NCBI RefSeq assembly: GCF_004296575.1 | Contig: NZ_SAYT01000001.1 | Location: forward strand, 962,856 to 1,026,855 | Direction of reading: 5' to 3' | Length of the DNA stretch: 64,000 bases | DNA from: Dyella amyloliquefaciens | GTDB taxonomy: Bacteria > Pseudomonadota > Gammaproteobacteria > Xanthomonadales > Rhodanobacteraceae | Shown: positions 43,649 through 52,499 of the stretch, one piece after another | Position numbering within the stretch: position 1 is the stretch's first letter | Layout of the letters: the number at the start of each line of letters is the position of its first letter | Made by a program: the position numbers and the translations under genes | Notes under the pieces: generated by a model | The model's database searches: none | What the model was told of the DNA's origin: nothing | What the model saw: the letters and a program-made list of their open reading frames with translations, nothing else

Positions 43649-45173
43649 ATCGTGGGTGGAAAACCTGGCTGCACCGCTGGGCATGCTCCTGCTGGTGTTC
43701 ACCCTGGGTAGCTCGCTGGTGCTGCTGTTGCGAGGGCCGGCCCGGCGCGCATTCGGCGCGGAACGCGCGGCACAACTATGGTGGTTGCCGCTGGCGATGT
43801 TGGTGGCGTGCCTGCTGCCCCATCCCGCCTCGATGGCCCCTGGCGCCGGTAGCCTGCCGCGCATGGTGGTGATGATCCAGTCGGTTACGGACGAGTTCTC
43901 CCGGGATGCCAGTTCGCCCACCCATCTGCCGTGGCGTGTGCTGGTCCTGCTGCTGTGGTTGGCCGGTGTCCTGGTTTTGCTGTTGGGGGCGGCCCTCGCG
44001 CAGCGGCGTTATCGACATCGCCTGCGCACGGCGGTCGCGGTCACCGGGTGGCCCTGCCGCTGGCCGATTCGGCGGGCAGAGTCCGTGGATATCGGGCCGG
44101 CGTTGGTTGGCGCGTGGCGCGTCTGCATCGTGCTGCCGGCGGACTTCGAGCATCGCTACGAGTACGACGAACAGGTACTGGTCGTGGCCCATGAAAGCAT
44201 GCATGCGCAGCGCCGCGATGGTTGCTGGTGCCTGCTGGCTGGCCTCGTGCTGGCCTTGTTCTGGTTCCACCCGATGGCCTGGTGGTGCTGGCGCGCCCTG
44301 CGCCAGGACCTGGAGCTCGCCTGCGATGCCGCGGTGCTGCGGCAGTCGGGCGTCACGCGTCGGCGCTACGCCGATGCCTTGTTGAAGACACAGCCGGCGG
44401 CATGGGCGCTGCCGGTGGGTTGCAGTTGGTCATCACAACATCCCCTGATGGAGCGTATCGCCATGTTGAAACTGCCAACGCCGGGTCGCCGGCAACATCT
44501 CCTGGGCACCACCCTGGGCGCCTTGTGGCTGGCCTCTGCCGCCGGCTGGGTTTATGCCGCCAGTACGCCGGCTTCAACGCCTGTGCCTGGGGCGGCAGCG
44601 TCGCACGAATACCAGTTGGATCTGAAGCTCGCATTCACCACCGACGGCGAGCAGCATCGCCATACAGAGCGCTCGACGCTTGCCCTGTGCATGGCCGATG
44701 GCCAGGCCGGTGAGGTGCGCGTGGCGGACTGGACGGTGAAGGCGATCACCACGCCGTCGAGTAACGGCACGGTGGCCATCGACTTGTCGATGAGCCGCGC
44801 AGGCGCCGTGCTTGCCCATCAGCAATTGCAGGGGCCGTTGAACACCTCGATGCATGCGGTGCATGAAGACAGCAAGGGCGGCGACAGCTATGTCGTCGAT
44901 GTCGTTCCACGGGCAGGCTGCCCGGCACGTGCGGCTGCGGAAACATCACCATCGATCAACGAGCACGTGGTCCATGGGCAGGTGCGGGACGTGGCGCAAT
45001 CGGTGGCATCCAAGGCGGGCTGGACGCTGGCCAATCCCGATACGCTGGGGAATGGTGTCATCAGCCTGAACTTCGAGGATGTGCCCGCCCGCGAGGCCAT
45101 GCGCCTGGTGGCTGCAACGGTGAACATGCAGCCGGTATTCGAAGGCAAGCAGGTGCGCTTCGAGCCGAAGTAG
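43635..45173 (+). CDS. BlaR1-like M56 metallopeptidase receptor with unusual C-terminus
   Basis: 512 residues. Hydrophobic helices by eye at about 14-33, 46-61, 97-118, 200-222 and 289-310. The M56 zinc motif HESMH is at 186-190, with a downstream LELACDAAVLRQSG (about 224-237). The periplasmic C-terminus (about 311-512) is not the penicillin-binding sensor of true BlaR1. It has a beta-rich region and, at about 445-512, an STN-like segment (DVAQSVASKAGW, ISLNFEDVPAREAMRLV) like those of secretins and FecR/TonB systems. It is therefore likely to sense something other than beta-lactams and to relieve BlaI-type repression by proteolysis. Confidence 0.82.
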   Translation: MSSLESWVENLAAPLGMLLLVFTLGSSLVLLLRGPARRAFGAERAAQLWWLPLAMLVACLLPHPASMAPGAGSLPRMVVMIQSVTDEFSRDASSPTHLPWRVLVLLLWLAGVLVLLLGAALAQRRYRHRLRTAVAVTGWPCRWPIRRAESVDIGPALVGAWRVCIVLPADFEHRYEYDEQVLVVAHESMHAQRRDGCWCLLAGLVLALFWFHPMAWWCWRALRQDLELACDAAVLRQSGVTRRRYADALLKTQPAAWALPVGCSWSSQHPLMERIAMLKLPTPGRRQHLLGTTLGALWLASAAGWVYAASTPASTPVPGAAASHEYQLDLKLAFTTDGEQHRHTERSTLALCMADGQAGEVRVADWTVKAITTPSSNGTVAIDLSMSRAGAVLAHQQLQGPLNTSMHAVHEDSKGGDSYVVDVVPRAGCPARAAAETSPSINEHVVHGQVRDVAQSVASKAGWTLANPDTLGNGVISLNFEDVPAREAMRLVAATVNMQPVFEGKQVRFEPK

Positions 45174-45213
45174 GGCGGATATACTGCCCTCACTTTTTCG
45201 AGGGAACCGCGCT

Positions 45214-46260
45214 GTGAAGTCCTGCCGTATTGTGGCCGCCGTTGCGGCGCTGGGGATCGCCACCATGACTCACGCTGCCTCGCCGGTGCTGGTGATCCAC
45301 GGCGGGGCCGGCGTGATCAAGCGCGAGATGAGCCCGGCACGTGAGAAGGCCGTGCGGGCGGCCCTGACCCAGGCGTTGCAAAAGGGCTACGCCCAGCTGA
45401 AGTCGGGCAAGACGGCAGTCGACGCCGTAGCGGCGGCCATCACGGTGCTTGAGGACGATCCCAACTTCAACGCCGGCAAGGGTTCGGTATTTACGCACGA
45501 CGGCAAGAACGAAATGGACGCGGCCATCATGGACGGCGCCACGCTGGGTGCCGGCTCCATTGCCGGTGTTCACCGCGTGAAGAACCCCATCCTGCTGGCG
45601 CGTGCCGTGATGGAAAAATCCGATCACGTGATGCTGGTGGGCGACGGTGCGGAGGAGTTCGCGAAGACGGTAGGGGTCGAATTGGTCGATCCTTCCTATT
45701 TCCGCACTGAAGAGCGCTGGCAGCAGTTGCAGAAGGCGCTCAAGGAAGACGCGGACAAGGTCAAGCATTCGGACGTAGAAACGGCCAAGCACTTTGGCAC
45801 GGTCGGCGCGGTGGCGCTGGATGCCGATGGCCACTTGGCGGCCGGCACCTCGACCGGCGGCATGACGGACAAGCGCTGGGGACGTGTCGGTGACTCGCCC
45901 ATCATCGGCGCAGGTACTTATGCCAACTCTGGCTGCGCCGTGTCAGGCACCGGCTGGGGCGAGTACTACATCCGCACGGTGGCTGCGCATGAAATATGCA
46001 TGCGCGTCACGCAAATGCGCGTGCCGTTGAAGCGCGCGGCCGCCGAAGTGATCAATCAGGAAATTCCGTCGATGGGCGGCAACGGTGGCGCGATTGCGCT
46101 GGATGACAGCGGCCACATCGCCATGCCGTTCAATACCGACGGCATGTATCGCGGCTGGATCGGCGCCGATGGCGTGCCGCACGTGGCGCTCTATGGTGAC
46201 GAGGACGACGGCACGGCGGACCCGCTGCCGGGCGATGCCGGATCGCAGAACCCGTTGTAA
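45214..46260 (+). CDS. Isoaspartyl peptidase / L-asparaginase, exported
   Basis: Ntn-hydrolase of 348 residues. An N-terminal signal peptide (about 1-21, THAAS) precedes the alpha subunit start VLVIHGGAGV. Autocleavage is expected before Thr196 in HFGTVGAVALD, giving the nucleophile of the beta subunit; STGGMTDKRWGRVGDSPIIGAGTYA (core GRVGDSPIIGAGT) follows as in IaaA. It removes isoAsp from peptides. The GTG start has a GAGGGA site. It lies 40 bp after the M56 gene, so it could be under BlaI-like control. Confidence 0.92.
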   Translation: MKSCRIVAAVAALGIATMTHAASPVLVIHGGAGVIKREMSPAREKAVRAALTQALQKGYAQLKSGKTAVDAVAAAITVLEDDPNFNAGKGSVFTHDGKNEMDAAIMDGATLGAGSIAGVHRVKNPILLARAVMEKSDHVMLVGDGAEEFAKTVGVELVDPSYFRTEERWQQLQKALKEDADKVKHSDVETAKHFGTVGAVALDADGHLAAGTSTGGMTDKRWGRVGDSPIIGAGTYANSGCAVSGTGWGEYYIRTVAAHEICMRVTQMRVPLKRAAAEVINQEIPSMGGNGGAIALDDSGHIAMPFNTDGMYRGWIGADGVPHVALYGDEDDGTADPLPGDAGSQNPL

Positions 46261-46288
46261 CGACGGGTCGGAGCGAACCTGACGGAGG

Positions 46289-46322
46289 CGAGAAAGGCCA
46301 GCCGCGATGGCCGCCTTTCTCG
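46289..46322. terminator. Hairpin between convergent isoaspartyl peptidase and regA genes
   Basis: A 10-bp stem (46289-46298 with 46313-46322) with an alternative inner pairing (46296-46300 with 46308-46312) lies in a 75-bp gap between convergent genes. Confidence 0.6.
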
Positions 46323-46335
46323 AATCACTTGCTCG

Positions 46336-46899
46336 TCAATCGTCGCTTTCGGGGCGCTCGCGCACGGGGTGCTTGCTCAACTTGCGCTGCAGCGTGCGGC
46401 GATGCATGCCAAGTCGACGGGCGGTCTCGGAGATGTTGCCGTCGCACTCGGTGAGCACGCGCTGGATGTGTTCCCACTCCAGCCGGCGTAGGGCCAGTGG
46501 CGCTTCGGGGGCATCGACCAGGTCGTCGTCGCCCGTGCTGGTGTCGCCATCGAGCAGGGCGCGAACCACGGCGTCGGCGTCGACCGGCTTGGACAGGTAG
46601 TCGTGTGCGCCGCGCTTGATCGCTTCCACGGCGGTGGCGATCGAGGCGTAGCCGGTCAGCAGGAGTACGCGGATTTCCGGCACCAGTGCCTGCAGTTCGG
46701 GAATCAGGCGCAGGCCGTTCTCGTCGCCCAGCTTCAGGTCGAGCACGCAGTAGCGAGGCTGGTGCCGGCGGGTCAGTGCGCGTGCCTCGTCAGCATTGCT
46801 TGCAGTAATCACCTCGAACCCGCGCGAGCTGAGAGCACGCGCAAGAACACGGGCGAAGGTGGCGTCGTCATCGATGATCAGGAGTTGCTGGTCGCTCAT
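46336..46899 (-). CDS. regA: Redox response regulator RegA/PrrA family
   Basis: 187 residues. The receiver (about 1-120) has IIDDD (about 9-13), acceptor Asp in CVLDLKLGDENG (about 55) and Lys in LSKPVD. A Fis-type helix-turn-helix closes the protein (EWEHIQRVLTECDGNISETARRLGMHRRTLQRKL, core DGNISETARRLGMHRRTLQRK). This is the RegA/PrrA/RoxR plan; the family controls respiratory and redox genes. The ATG at 46899 has a GGAG site 8 bases ahead; the longer frame has no support. It is separated from regB by 393 bp holding a large palindromic structure. Confidence 0.92.
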   Translation of the reverse strand: MSDQQLLIIDDDATFARVLARALSSRGFEVITASNADEARALTRRHQPRYCVLDLKLGDENGLRLIPELQALVPEIRVLLLTGYASIATAVEAIKRGAHDYLSKPVDADAVVRALLDGDTSTGDDDLVDAPEAPLALRRLEWEHIQRVLTECDGNISETARRLGMHRRTLQRKLSKHPVRERPESDD

Positions 46900-46976
46900 G
46901 GGGGTCTCCACGGCACGGGGGCCGGACGAGCACATTCTCACCGGTGCGGCAACGCATGCACATGTGGCCATGTGCC

Positions 46977-46997
46977 ACTGTGGCTATCCGCCACAGT
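46977..46997. other. Small hairpin next to the 296-bp element
   Basis: A 7-bp stem ACTGTGG/CCACAGT with a 7-base loop stands between the large element and the regA start codon. In a minus-strand transcript it lies about 80 bases ahead of regA. Confidence 0.5.
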
Positions 46998-47292
46998 TAA
47001 GGCAACACGGACTAAGTATCGCCGTCGTCACCTGCCCTGTCTGTTCGCAGGTCACAGGGCCGTTGGAGAAGGCAGACTGGCCGTCTGTTGAGACAACGGA
47101 CCGAAGGCCTGCGGACAGACAGGGCAGGCCCCACAACCGCTCGAATTTCCAAGAATGGGGTGATGTCTGGAAGGCCCACCGGCTGCGCCGCGCGGCTTGG
47201 CAAGACGGCCAGTCTTCCCGGCGCCACGCGGCGCAGCCGGTGGGCCTTCCAGACATCATGACAACGGCGATACTTAGTCCGTGTTGCCTTAA
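46997..47292. repeat. 296-bp cloverleaf-like palindromic element between regB and regA
   Basis: Perfect 29-bp outer arms (46997-47025 with 47264-47292) enclose two long hairpins. The first pairs 47031-47053 with 47106-47128 (23 pairs including wobbles) and continues through CCGTTG/CAACGG and CAGAC/GTCTG. The second pairs 47161-47192 with 47227-47258 (32 bp perfect) and ends in AAGAC/GTCTT. A short CCCCA/TGGGG stem (47129-47133 with 47156-47160) joins them. The two tips, 47074-47086 and 47203-47215, are reverse complements. The element abuts the regB stop codon with no spacer. It contains no gene. Confidence 0.9.
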
Positions 47293-48570
47293 TTATGGCG
47301 CGGCCACCACCGTGAGGGGCAGGCGCAGCCGCATCTGGGCACCGCTGCCGGTATTGCTGGCGGTCAGTTCACCCTCGAGGCGTTCGGCCGTGGCTTCGGC
47401 CAAGGCAAGGCCAATGCCCAGGCCCGTCTGCTTGCCTGATCGACCCAGCACACCCAGCTCATCGGTATCGGTGAAGCCCGGTCCATGGTCGATCACGATC
47501 AGCTCCAGCCAGCCGCCGTCGCTGCGTACGGTCAGTGCGACGGCCTGGGAGTGGTTGATCGCGGAGGCGTCGGCCGCGTTGTTGAGCAGGTTCAGCAATG
47601 CATGGCGCAGGCCCGGGGGCGTACGCAGCACCGTGCGTGAGGCCTCCTGGTCCATGGCCAGGGTGAGATCCGCTTCGGGGCGCAGCAGCTGGAAGCGCTC
47701 CAGGCAGCCGTGGATGAAGCGGTCCACCGTGAGCAGTTCGGGCTCCTGCGAGAGCTGCGCTTTGCCGAAGGCCACCATCTCGCGAAGGATCGTGCGGCAG
47801 CGGTCGACCTGGCCTTCGAGCAGCTCCAGGTCTTCGGCCAGCGCCTTGTCTTCGGCATGCTCACGACGCAGCTCGGGGAGCAGGGTGCGCATGGTCGCCA
47901 GCGGTGTATTCAGCTCATGCGCGGCGCCGGCAGCCTGGGTGGCGATGGCGAGGATGCCCTCGTCGCGCAGGGCACGCTCGCGCACCCGCTGCATTTCCAG
48001 CTGCTGGAAGCGCAGGGAACGGGCCAGGCGCTTGATGAAAAAGCCCAGCAGCAGGGCCATGATCACGAAGTTCACGCCCATGCCGATGACATGCAGGGAA
48101 AAGCCGCTGGCGGTTTCGCCGTCCATTGGTCCGGGAAGCGGCACGTACCAGAACAGCAGCACGACGTATGCGGCGCCGACGAGCGCTGCCACCGACAGCA
48201 CGGCGCTCACCGGAAGTGCGGCTGCCGTCAAGGCGATCGGGATGATCAGCAGCGTGATGAACGGATTGCTGGCGCCGCCCGTGAAGTGCAGCAGGTAGCC
48301 CAGGATCAGCGTATCGACCGCCACATGCAGGATGGTTTCCCACTGCTTGATCGGCCAGGGCTGCGTCAGGCGCCAGGCGGCGAATACCGCGAACACCGCC
48401 AGCGAGCAGATGCCGACCATCAGCGGCAACAGCTGGATATCCAGTTGCATCCACAGCGCACACACGAGTACCGCGGTGCTCTGGCCTGCGATGGCGCAGA
48501 TGCGCAGCCAAGCAAGGCTGCGGAAGAGGGGGCGGGGACCGATGCGCTGCTGGGAGCTGGAGCGTTTCAT
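47293..48570 (-). CDS. regB: Redox sensor kinase RegB/PrrB family
   Basis: 425 residues with six closely spaced membrane helices in the first 190 residues. The quinone-binding heptapeptide region reads TGGASNPF (about 95-102). The H-box AAGAAHELNTPL holds the phospho-His (about 210), and the RegB redox Cys lies in QVDRCRTILREM (about 257-268). N-box NLLNNAADAS and G-boxes DHGPGF and GLGIGLALAEA are intact. The start is taken as ATG 48570; an in-frame GTG at 48597 with GAGG too close is an alternative. Its partner regA lies downstream beyond the palindromic element. Confidence 0.92.
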   Translation of the reverse strand: MKRSSSQQRIGPRPLFRSLAWLRICAIAGQSTAVLVCALWMQLDIQLLPLMVGICSLAVFAVFAAWRLTQPWPIKQWETILHVAVDTLILGYLLHFTGGASNPFITLLIIPIALTAAALPVSAVLSVAALVGAAYVVLLFWYVPLPGPMDGETASGFSLHVIGMGVNFVIMALLLGFFIKRLARSLRFQQLEMQRVRERALRDEGILAIATQAAGAAHELNTPLATMRTLLPELRREHAEDKALAEDLELLEGQVDRCRTILREMVAFGKAQLSQEPELLTVDRFIHGCLERFQLLRPEADLTLAMDQEASRTVLRTPPGLRHALLNLLNNAADASAINHSQAVALTVRSDGGWLELIVIDHGPGFTDTDELGVLGRSGKQTGLGIGLALAEATAERLEGELTASNTGSGAQMRLRLPLTVVAAP

Positions 48571-48647
48571 GGGCGCGATAGTAGTAGGTTTGTGCACACG
48601 CCTCGGTCGGAAGCAGGCCGGTGCGTCCTTGCGTCGCGCCGCCCCCC

Positions 48648-48680
48648 AAAACGACGAAGCCCGCCGTCAGGCGGGCTTCG
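48648..48680 (-). terminator. Terminator of the POT transporter gene
   Basis: An 11-bp stem (48655-48665 with 48670-48680) with a GTCA loop lies 6 bp past the stop codon. The A-run at 48648-48651 gives a short U-tract on the minus strand. Confidence 0.75.
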
Positions 48681-48686
48681 GGAGGA

Positions 48687-50219
48687 TCAGACCTCTTCGC
48701 TGTGCACGGCCGGAAGCGGCGTATGCGCTTCGGCGTGACTGCGGGACAGCCGGTTCATCAGCGGCAGCATCACCAGCGCGATCACGGTGCAGCCCACGCC
48801 CACGAAGCCGAGCTTGTTGAACAGGCCCACGTAGATGTTGAGCGACTCGACCGGGCTGCTGATGTTCTCCGGCATGGCGGCGAGGTTCGCCACCACGCTG
48901 CCCAGGTACTGCGAGATGCCCACGGCCACGTAGTAGGCACCCATCATGAAGCCACCCATGCGTGCCGGCACGTAGCGCGCGATCATCGCCAGTCCCAGGC
49001 CGCTCACCAGCAGTTCGCCCAGCGAGTACAGGCCGTAGCCCCAGATCATCGTCCACGACGACACCTGGCCGTCTACCGCGCTCAGTGCGCCGAAGCCGTA
49101 CATGAAGAAGCCCAGCGCCACCGCTGCGAAGCCGAAGGCGAACTTGGTCGCCACCGACGGATCCTTGCCCGCGCGGCCGAGCGTGTTGTAAATCGCCACC
49201 AGCACCGGGCTCAGGATCACGATCCAGATCGCGTTGAGGTTCTGGTACTGCTCGGGAATCCAGTTGAACAGGTGGACGCCGAACACGTCGAACGAGAGAT
49301 TCACGTTCTTCTGCGCGAACAGGTTCAGCGAAGTCGCCATCTGCGCATAGAAGATGAAGAAGAAAATGGTCTGCACGGTGAGCACCAGTGCGGCGATCAG
49401 GCCGGAGCGCTCGCTCTTTTCCGCGTTGCGGATCAGGTGCGCGAAGATGCCCAGGATCACGATGCCGGCGAGGTAGACGCAGATCTTCGCGGCCAGCAGG
49501 CTCTGCAGGATGAAGGCAGAGACGAACACCAGCACCAGCGAAGCGCCGAACAGCGCGAGCACCCGGTTCATCTTCAGCCGCTGCTCGTCAGCCGGTGAGC
49601 CGATGTGGGCCAGCGTGCGGTGCATCAGCCAGTAGTTGACCAGGCCCAGCACCAGGCCCACGGCACAGGCGCCGAACGCGGTGTGCCAGCCCATGGCATC
49701 GCCGTAATGGGCGCCCACGTAGTCGCGGATCCACGGCGTGGCAGTCATCGACAGCATCGAGCCGACGTTTACCGCCATGTAGTAGATGGTGAAGGCACTG
49801 TCGATGCGGACGTCGTCGCCCTCATAGATCTTGCGCACCAGGTTGCCGGCGTTCGGCTTGAAGAAGCCGTTGCCGACGATGATCACGCCGAGCGAGCAAT
49901 AGAGCAGCGTCGGGTTGTCCGAGGGGATCCACAGCATCATGTAGCCAAGGGCCAGCACGACCGCGCCGGTGACCATGGTGCGGCGGGTGCCGATGAGCTT
50001 GTCGCCTACCCAGCCGCCAATGGCGGGCGTGGCGTAGATCAGGGCGGCGGCCGCGCCCCACACGAGGTTGGCCTTGGTGTCGATGAAGCCGAGCTTCTTC
50101 ATCATGTAGGTGACCATGAGCACCTGCATGCCGTAGAAGCCGAAGCGCTCCCACATCTCGATCAGGAACACGGTGCTGAACGAGCTGGTCTGGGAGACCG
50201 GTGGATTCTGGGTTGCCAT
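48687..50219 (-). CDS. Proton-coupled peptide transporter (POT/PTR family)
   Basis: Inner-membrane di/tripeptide-proton symporter of 510 residues with about 14 hydrophobic helices. The family ExxER motif is in EMWERFGFYGMQVLM (about 21-35), FFKPNAGNLV (about 119-128) matches the POT signature region, and YYMAVNVGSM (about 145-154) follows. Closest in style to DtpA/DtpB-type proteins. The ATG at 50219 has no strong ribosome site. A monocistronic unit with its own terminator; it fits the peptide-use theme of the window. Confidence 0.92.
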   Translation of the reverse strand: MATQNPPVSQTSSFSTVFLIEMWERFGFYGMQVLMVTYMMKKLGFIDTKANLVWGAAAALIYATPAIGGWVGDKLIGTRRTMVTGAVVLALGYMMLWIPSDNPTLLYCSLGVIIVGNGFFKPNAGNLVRKIYEGDDVRIDSAFTIYYMAVNVGSMLSMTATPWIRDYVGAHYGDAMGWHTAFGACAVGLVLGLVNYWLMHRTLAHIGSPADEQRLKMNRVLALFGASLVLVFVSAFILQSLLAAKICVYLAGIVILGIFAHLIRNAEKSERSGLIAALVLTVQTIFFFIFYAQMATSLNLFAQKNVNLSFDVFGVHLFNWIPEQYQNLNAIWIVILSPVLVAIYNTLGRAGKDPSVATKFAFGFAAVALGFFMYGFGALSAVDGQVSSWTMIWGYGLYSLGELLVSGLGLAMIARYVPARMGGFMMGAYYVAVGISQYLGSVVANLAAMPENISSPVESLNIYVGLFNKLGFVGVGCTVIALVMLPLMNRLSRSHAEAHTPLPAVHSEEV

Positions 50220-50449
50220 TCAATTGTCCGTACTGCGGTTCATACAACGACCGCCAGGCGGTCGGCTCGCGTCACCCGGAAACGGGCCACAAAAACCCGT
50301 GAAGAGTAACCGATCCGTCATTCAGGTCTCGTTGCGATGCCGCATACAGGAAACTGCGACACGGACGGGCGGAAAGGGCTGTGGCATCATTGCGCGCTTA
50401 TGCCCGCCGGACGGGTGCGGCCCGGCCGCGAGCTCACGAGGACAACACC

Positions 50450-50821
50450 ATGGCCGCCACCGGTTTTCGCGGACCCCGACAGATCTGGAATGCCTTCAAG
50501 TGGTCCATGAAGGGCCTGCGGGCGGGCTGGGTGCACGAGGCATCGTTCCGGCTGGAGGTCTGCCTCGCCGTGGTACTGGTGCCGTTGGGGCTGTGGCTGG
50601 GTAACAGCCCGCTGGAGAAGATCGCCCTGGTCCTGCCGCCCATCCTGGTGCTCTCGGCCGAGCTGCTCAATTCGGCGGTGGAAGCGGTGGTGGACAAGGT
50701 CAGCCCCGAATTCCATGAGTTGGCGGGGCGGGCCAAGGACATGGGTTCTGCCGCGGTATTCCTGCTGCTGATGCTTACGGCCTTGAGCTGGGGCCTCATT
50801 CTCTGGCCCCGCTGGGGTTAA
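50450..50821 (+). CDS. dgkA: Diacylglycerol kinase
   Basis: Small trimeric inner-membrane kinase that returns diacylglycerol to phosphatidate. 123 residues (E. coli 122). Three membrane helices (about 32-49, 53-70 and 98-118). The signature AELLNSAVEAVVDKVS (about 69-84) and AKDMGSAAV (about 94-102) carry the catalytic Glu and Asn residues. The ATG at 50450 has a GAGG site. A REP hairpin begins 10 bases after the stop. Confidence 0.95.
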   Translation: MAATGFRGPRQIWNAFKWSMKGLRAGWVHEASFRLEVCLAVVLVPLGLWLGNSPLEKIALVLPPILVLSAELLNSAVEAVVDKVSPEFHELAGRAKDMGSAAVFLLLMLTALSWGLILWPRWG

Positions 50822-50831
50822 AGGTCCGTTG

Positions 50832-50911
50832 TGGGAGCGCACCCTGTGCGCGACCGCGTTGCCACGGACTACCGCTTCGCAGGCTCGTCGCGCACAGGGT
50901 GCGCTCCCACA
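50832..50911. repeat. Paired REP hairpin between dgkA and lemA
   Basis: Two inverted REP units (50832-50855 and 50888-50911), with perfect 25-bp arms when one more flanking base is counted. The heads read GTGG rather than GTAG. Each arm contains its own small palindrome. May also end dgkA transcription. Confidence 0.8.
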
Positions 50912-50987
50912 GGTAGTGCGGGGGCAACGATTGCGCCCGTCACAGCGGAATGCTGCAATGGCAGCTCCACCGGATCGGAGCGCCCCC

Positions 50988-51605
50988 ATGAAACTTCTTC
51001 GTACCCTTGCATTGCTGCTGGTCGTCGCCGGCCTGTCGGGCTGCGGCTACAACGCCATGCAGCGCCAGGACGAGGCGGTCAAGGCGGCCTGGTCCGAGGT
51101 GCTCAACCAGTACCAGCGTCGCGCCGATCTGGTGCCCAACCTCGTCAACACGGTGAAGGGCTACGCCCAGCACGAGGAAAAGGTGCTTACCGAAGTCACC
51201 AATGCGCGAGCCAAGGTGGGCAGCACGCAGCTGACCACCGACGACCTGAACAATCCTGAGAAGCTCAAGCAGTTCCAGGCGGCACAAGGCGAGCTGTCCA
51301 GCGCGCTGTCGCGCCTGATGGTGGTGAGCGAGAACTACCCGCAGCTGAAGGCCGACGGCCTGTTCCAGAACCTGCAGGCACAGCTGGAAGGCACCGAGAA
51401 TCGCATCACCGTGGCGCGCAATCGCTACGTGCAGTCGGTGCAGGAGTACAACTCGATGATCCGCACCTTCCCGAACAATCTCACGGCCAAGATGTTCGGC
51501 TACCAGGTGAAGCCAAACTTCTCGGTGGATAACGAGAAGGCGATTTCCACGGCGCCGACGGTCGATTTCGGCAATACGCCCGCTCCGGCTACCTCGGCGC
51601 ACTGA
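50988..51605 (+). CDS. LemA family lipoprotein-like protein
   Basis: 205 residues. A signal segment ending GLSGC (Cys18, about 14-18) predicts lipidation. The LemA core YQRRADLVPNLVNTVKGYAQHE (core RRADLVPNLV about 41-50) and NRYVQSVQEYNSMIRTFPNNL (core YNSMIRTFP) are present with long helices between. Function is not settled; LemA genes commonly precede TPM-domain genes, as here. The ATG at 50988 has a GGAG site. Confidence 0.92.
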   Translation: MKLLRTLALLLVVAGLSGCGYNAMQRQDEAVKAAWSEVLNQYQRRADLVPNLVNTVKGYAQHEEKVLTEVTNARAKVGSTQLTTDDLNNPEKLKQFQAAQGELSSALSRLMVVSENYPQLKADGLFQNLQAQLEGTENRITVARNRYVQSVQEYNSMIRTFPNNLTAKMFGYQVKPNFSVDNEKAISTAPTVDFGNTPAPATSAH

Positions 51606-51607
51606 TC

Positions 51608-52498
51608 ATGATCCGGCGCTGCACGCGCCTGCTGCTGGTACTGGCGATGGCCCTGCTGTCGCCGGCGCTTCTGCATGCGGCCGACGACGTTCCCAAGCTC
51701 ACGCGCCACGTCACGGACCTGACCGGCACGCTCACGTCTCAGCAGGTCGACCAGCTCGATGCGCAGCTGGTGGCGCTGGAGAAGGCCAAGGGCGCGCAGC
51801 TGGTGGTGTTGATGGTGCCCACCACGCAGCCGCAGGAGATCGCCGAGTATTCGCTCGCCGTGGCCGAGGCGAACAAGATCGGCCGCAAGGGCACGGACGA
51901 CGGCTTGCTGCTGCTGGTGGCGAAGAATGACCATCGCGTGCGCATCGAGGTGGGTTATGGGCTCGAAGGCGCGATTCCCGACGCGGCGACGGCGCGCATC
52001 ATGCGCGAATACATCGCGCCGAAATTCCGCGTCAACGATTATTTCGGCGGCATCAACGACGCGCTTGGCGCGCTGACCCAACTGGTGAACGGCGAGGCGT
52101 TGCCTCCGCCGGTGGAAGGCAGCCAGCGTGCGCACCGCGGTATCGACTTTGGCCACATCCTGCTGATCGGCGTGTTCGCCGCCTTCTTCCTGCGCAGCAT
52201 CTTCGGCCGTTCCGCCATCTGGCTGCGCACGCCATTGGGCGCGGCGCTGATTGGCGGCTTGCTGTGGTTGCTCGCCGCCTCGATCGGCGCGGGCATCATG
52301 GGTGCCTTGATCGGCGGTGTGCTGATGCTGTTGCCGGCCGGCGCGGGTCGTTCCATCGGCGGGGGCGGCTGGGGCGGCTTCGGTGGCTGGGGCGGCGGTG
52401 GCTTTGGAGGAGGCAGCGGCGGCGGCTTCGGTGGCGGCGGTGGTTTCAGCGGCGGTGGCGGCAGTTTCGGTGGCGGTGGTTCATCGGGGAGCTGGTGA
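51608..52498 (+). CDS. TPM-domain membrane protein, YgcG type
   Basis: 296 residues. A signal peptide (about 1-24) is followed by a TPM domain (about 30-165) with VTDLTGTLTSQQVDQLD and VRIEVGYGLEGAIPDAATARIMREY (core GYGLEGAIPD about 116-125). Then come two or three membrane helices (about 178-245) and a tail of about 45 residues made almost entirely of Gly with Phe, Trp and Ser. The family is tied to membrane or photosystem maintenance in plants; the bacterial role is unclear. It follows lemA by 2 bases and precedes a second TPM gene by 1. Confidence 0.9.
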   Translation: MIRRCTRLLLVLAMALLSPALLHAADDVPKLTRHVTDLTGTLTSQQVDQLDAQLVALEKAKGAQLVVLMVPTTQPQEIAEYSLAVAEANKIGRKGTDDGLLLLVAKNDHRVRIEVGYGLEGAIPDAATARIMREYIAPKFRVNDYFGGINDALGALTQLVNGEALPPPVEGSQRAHRGIDFGHILLIGVFAAFFLRSIFGRSAIWLRTPLGAALIGGLLWLLAASIGAGIMGALIGGVLMLLPAGAGRSIGGGGWGGFGGWGGGGFGGGSGGGFGGGGGFSGGGGSFGGGGSSGSW

Positions 52499-52499
52499 C

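Noticed and set aside
46997-47292. CRISPR array or group II intron as an explanation of the palindromic region
   Set aside because: There are no direct repeats with spacers, no reverse transcriptase and no domain V-like catalytic hairpin. The region is inverted, not tandem, repetition.
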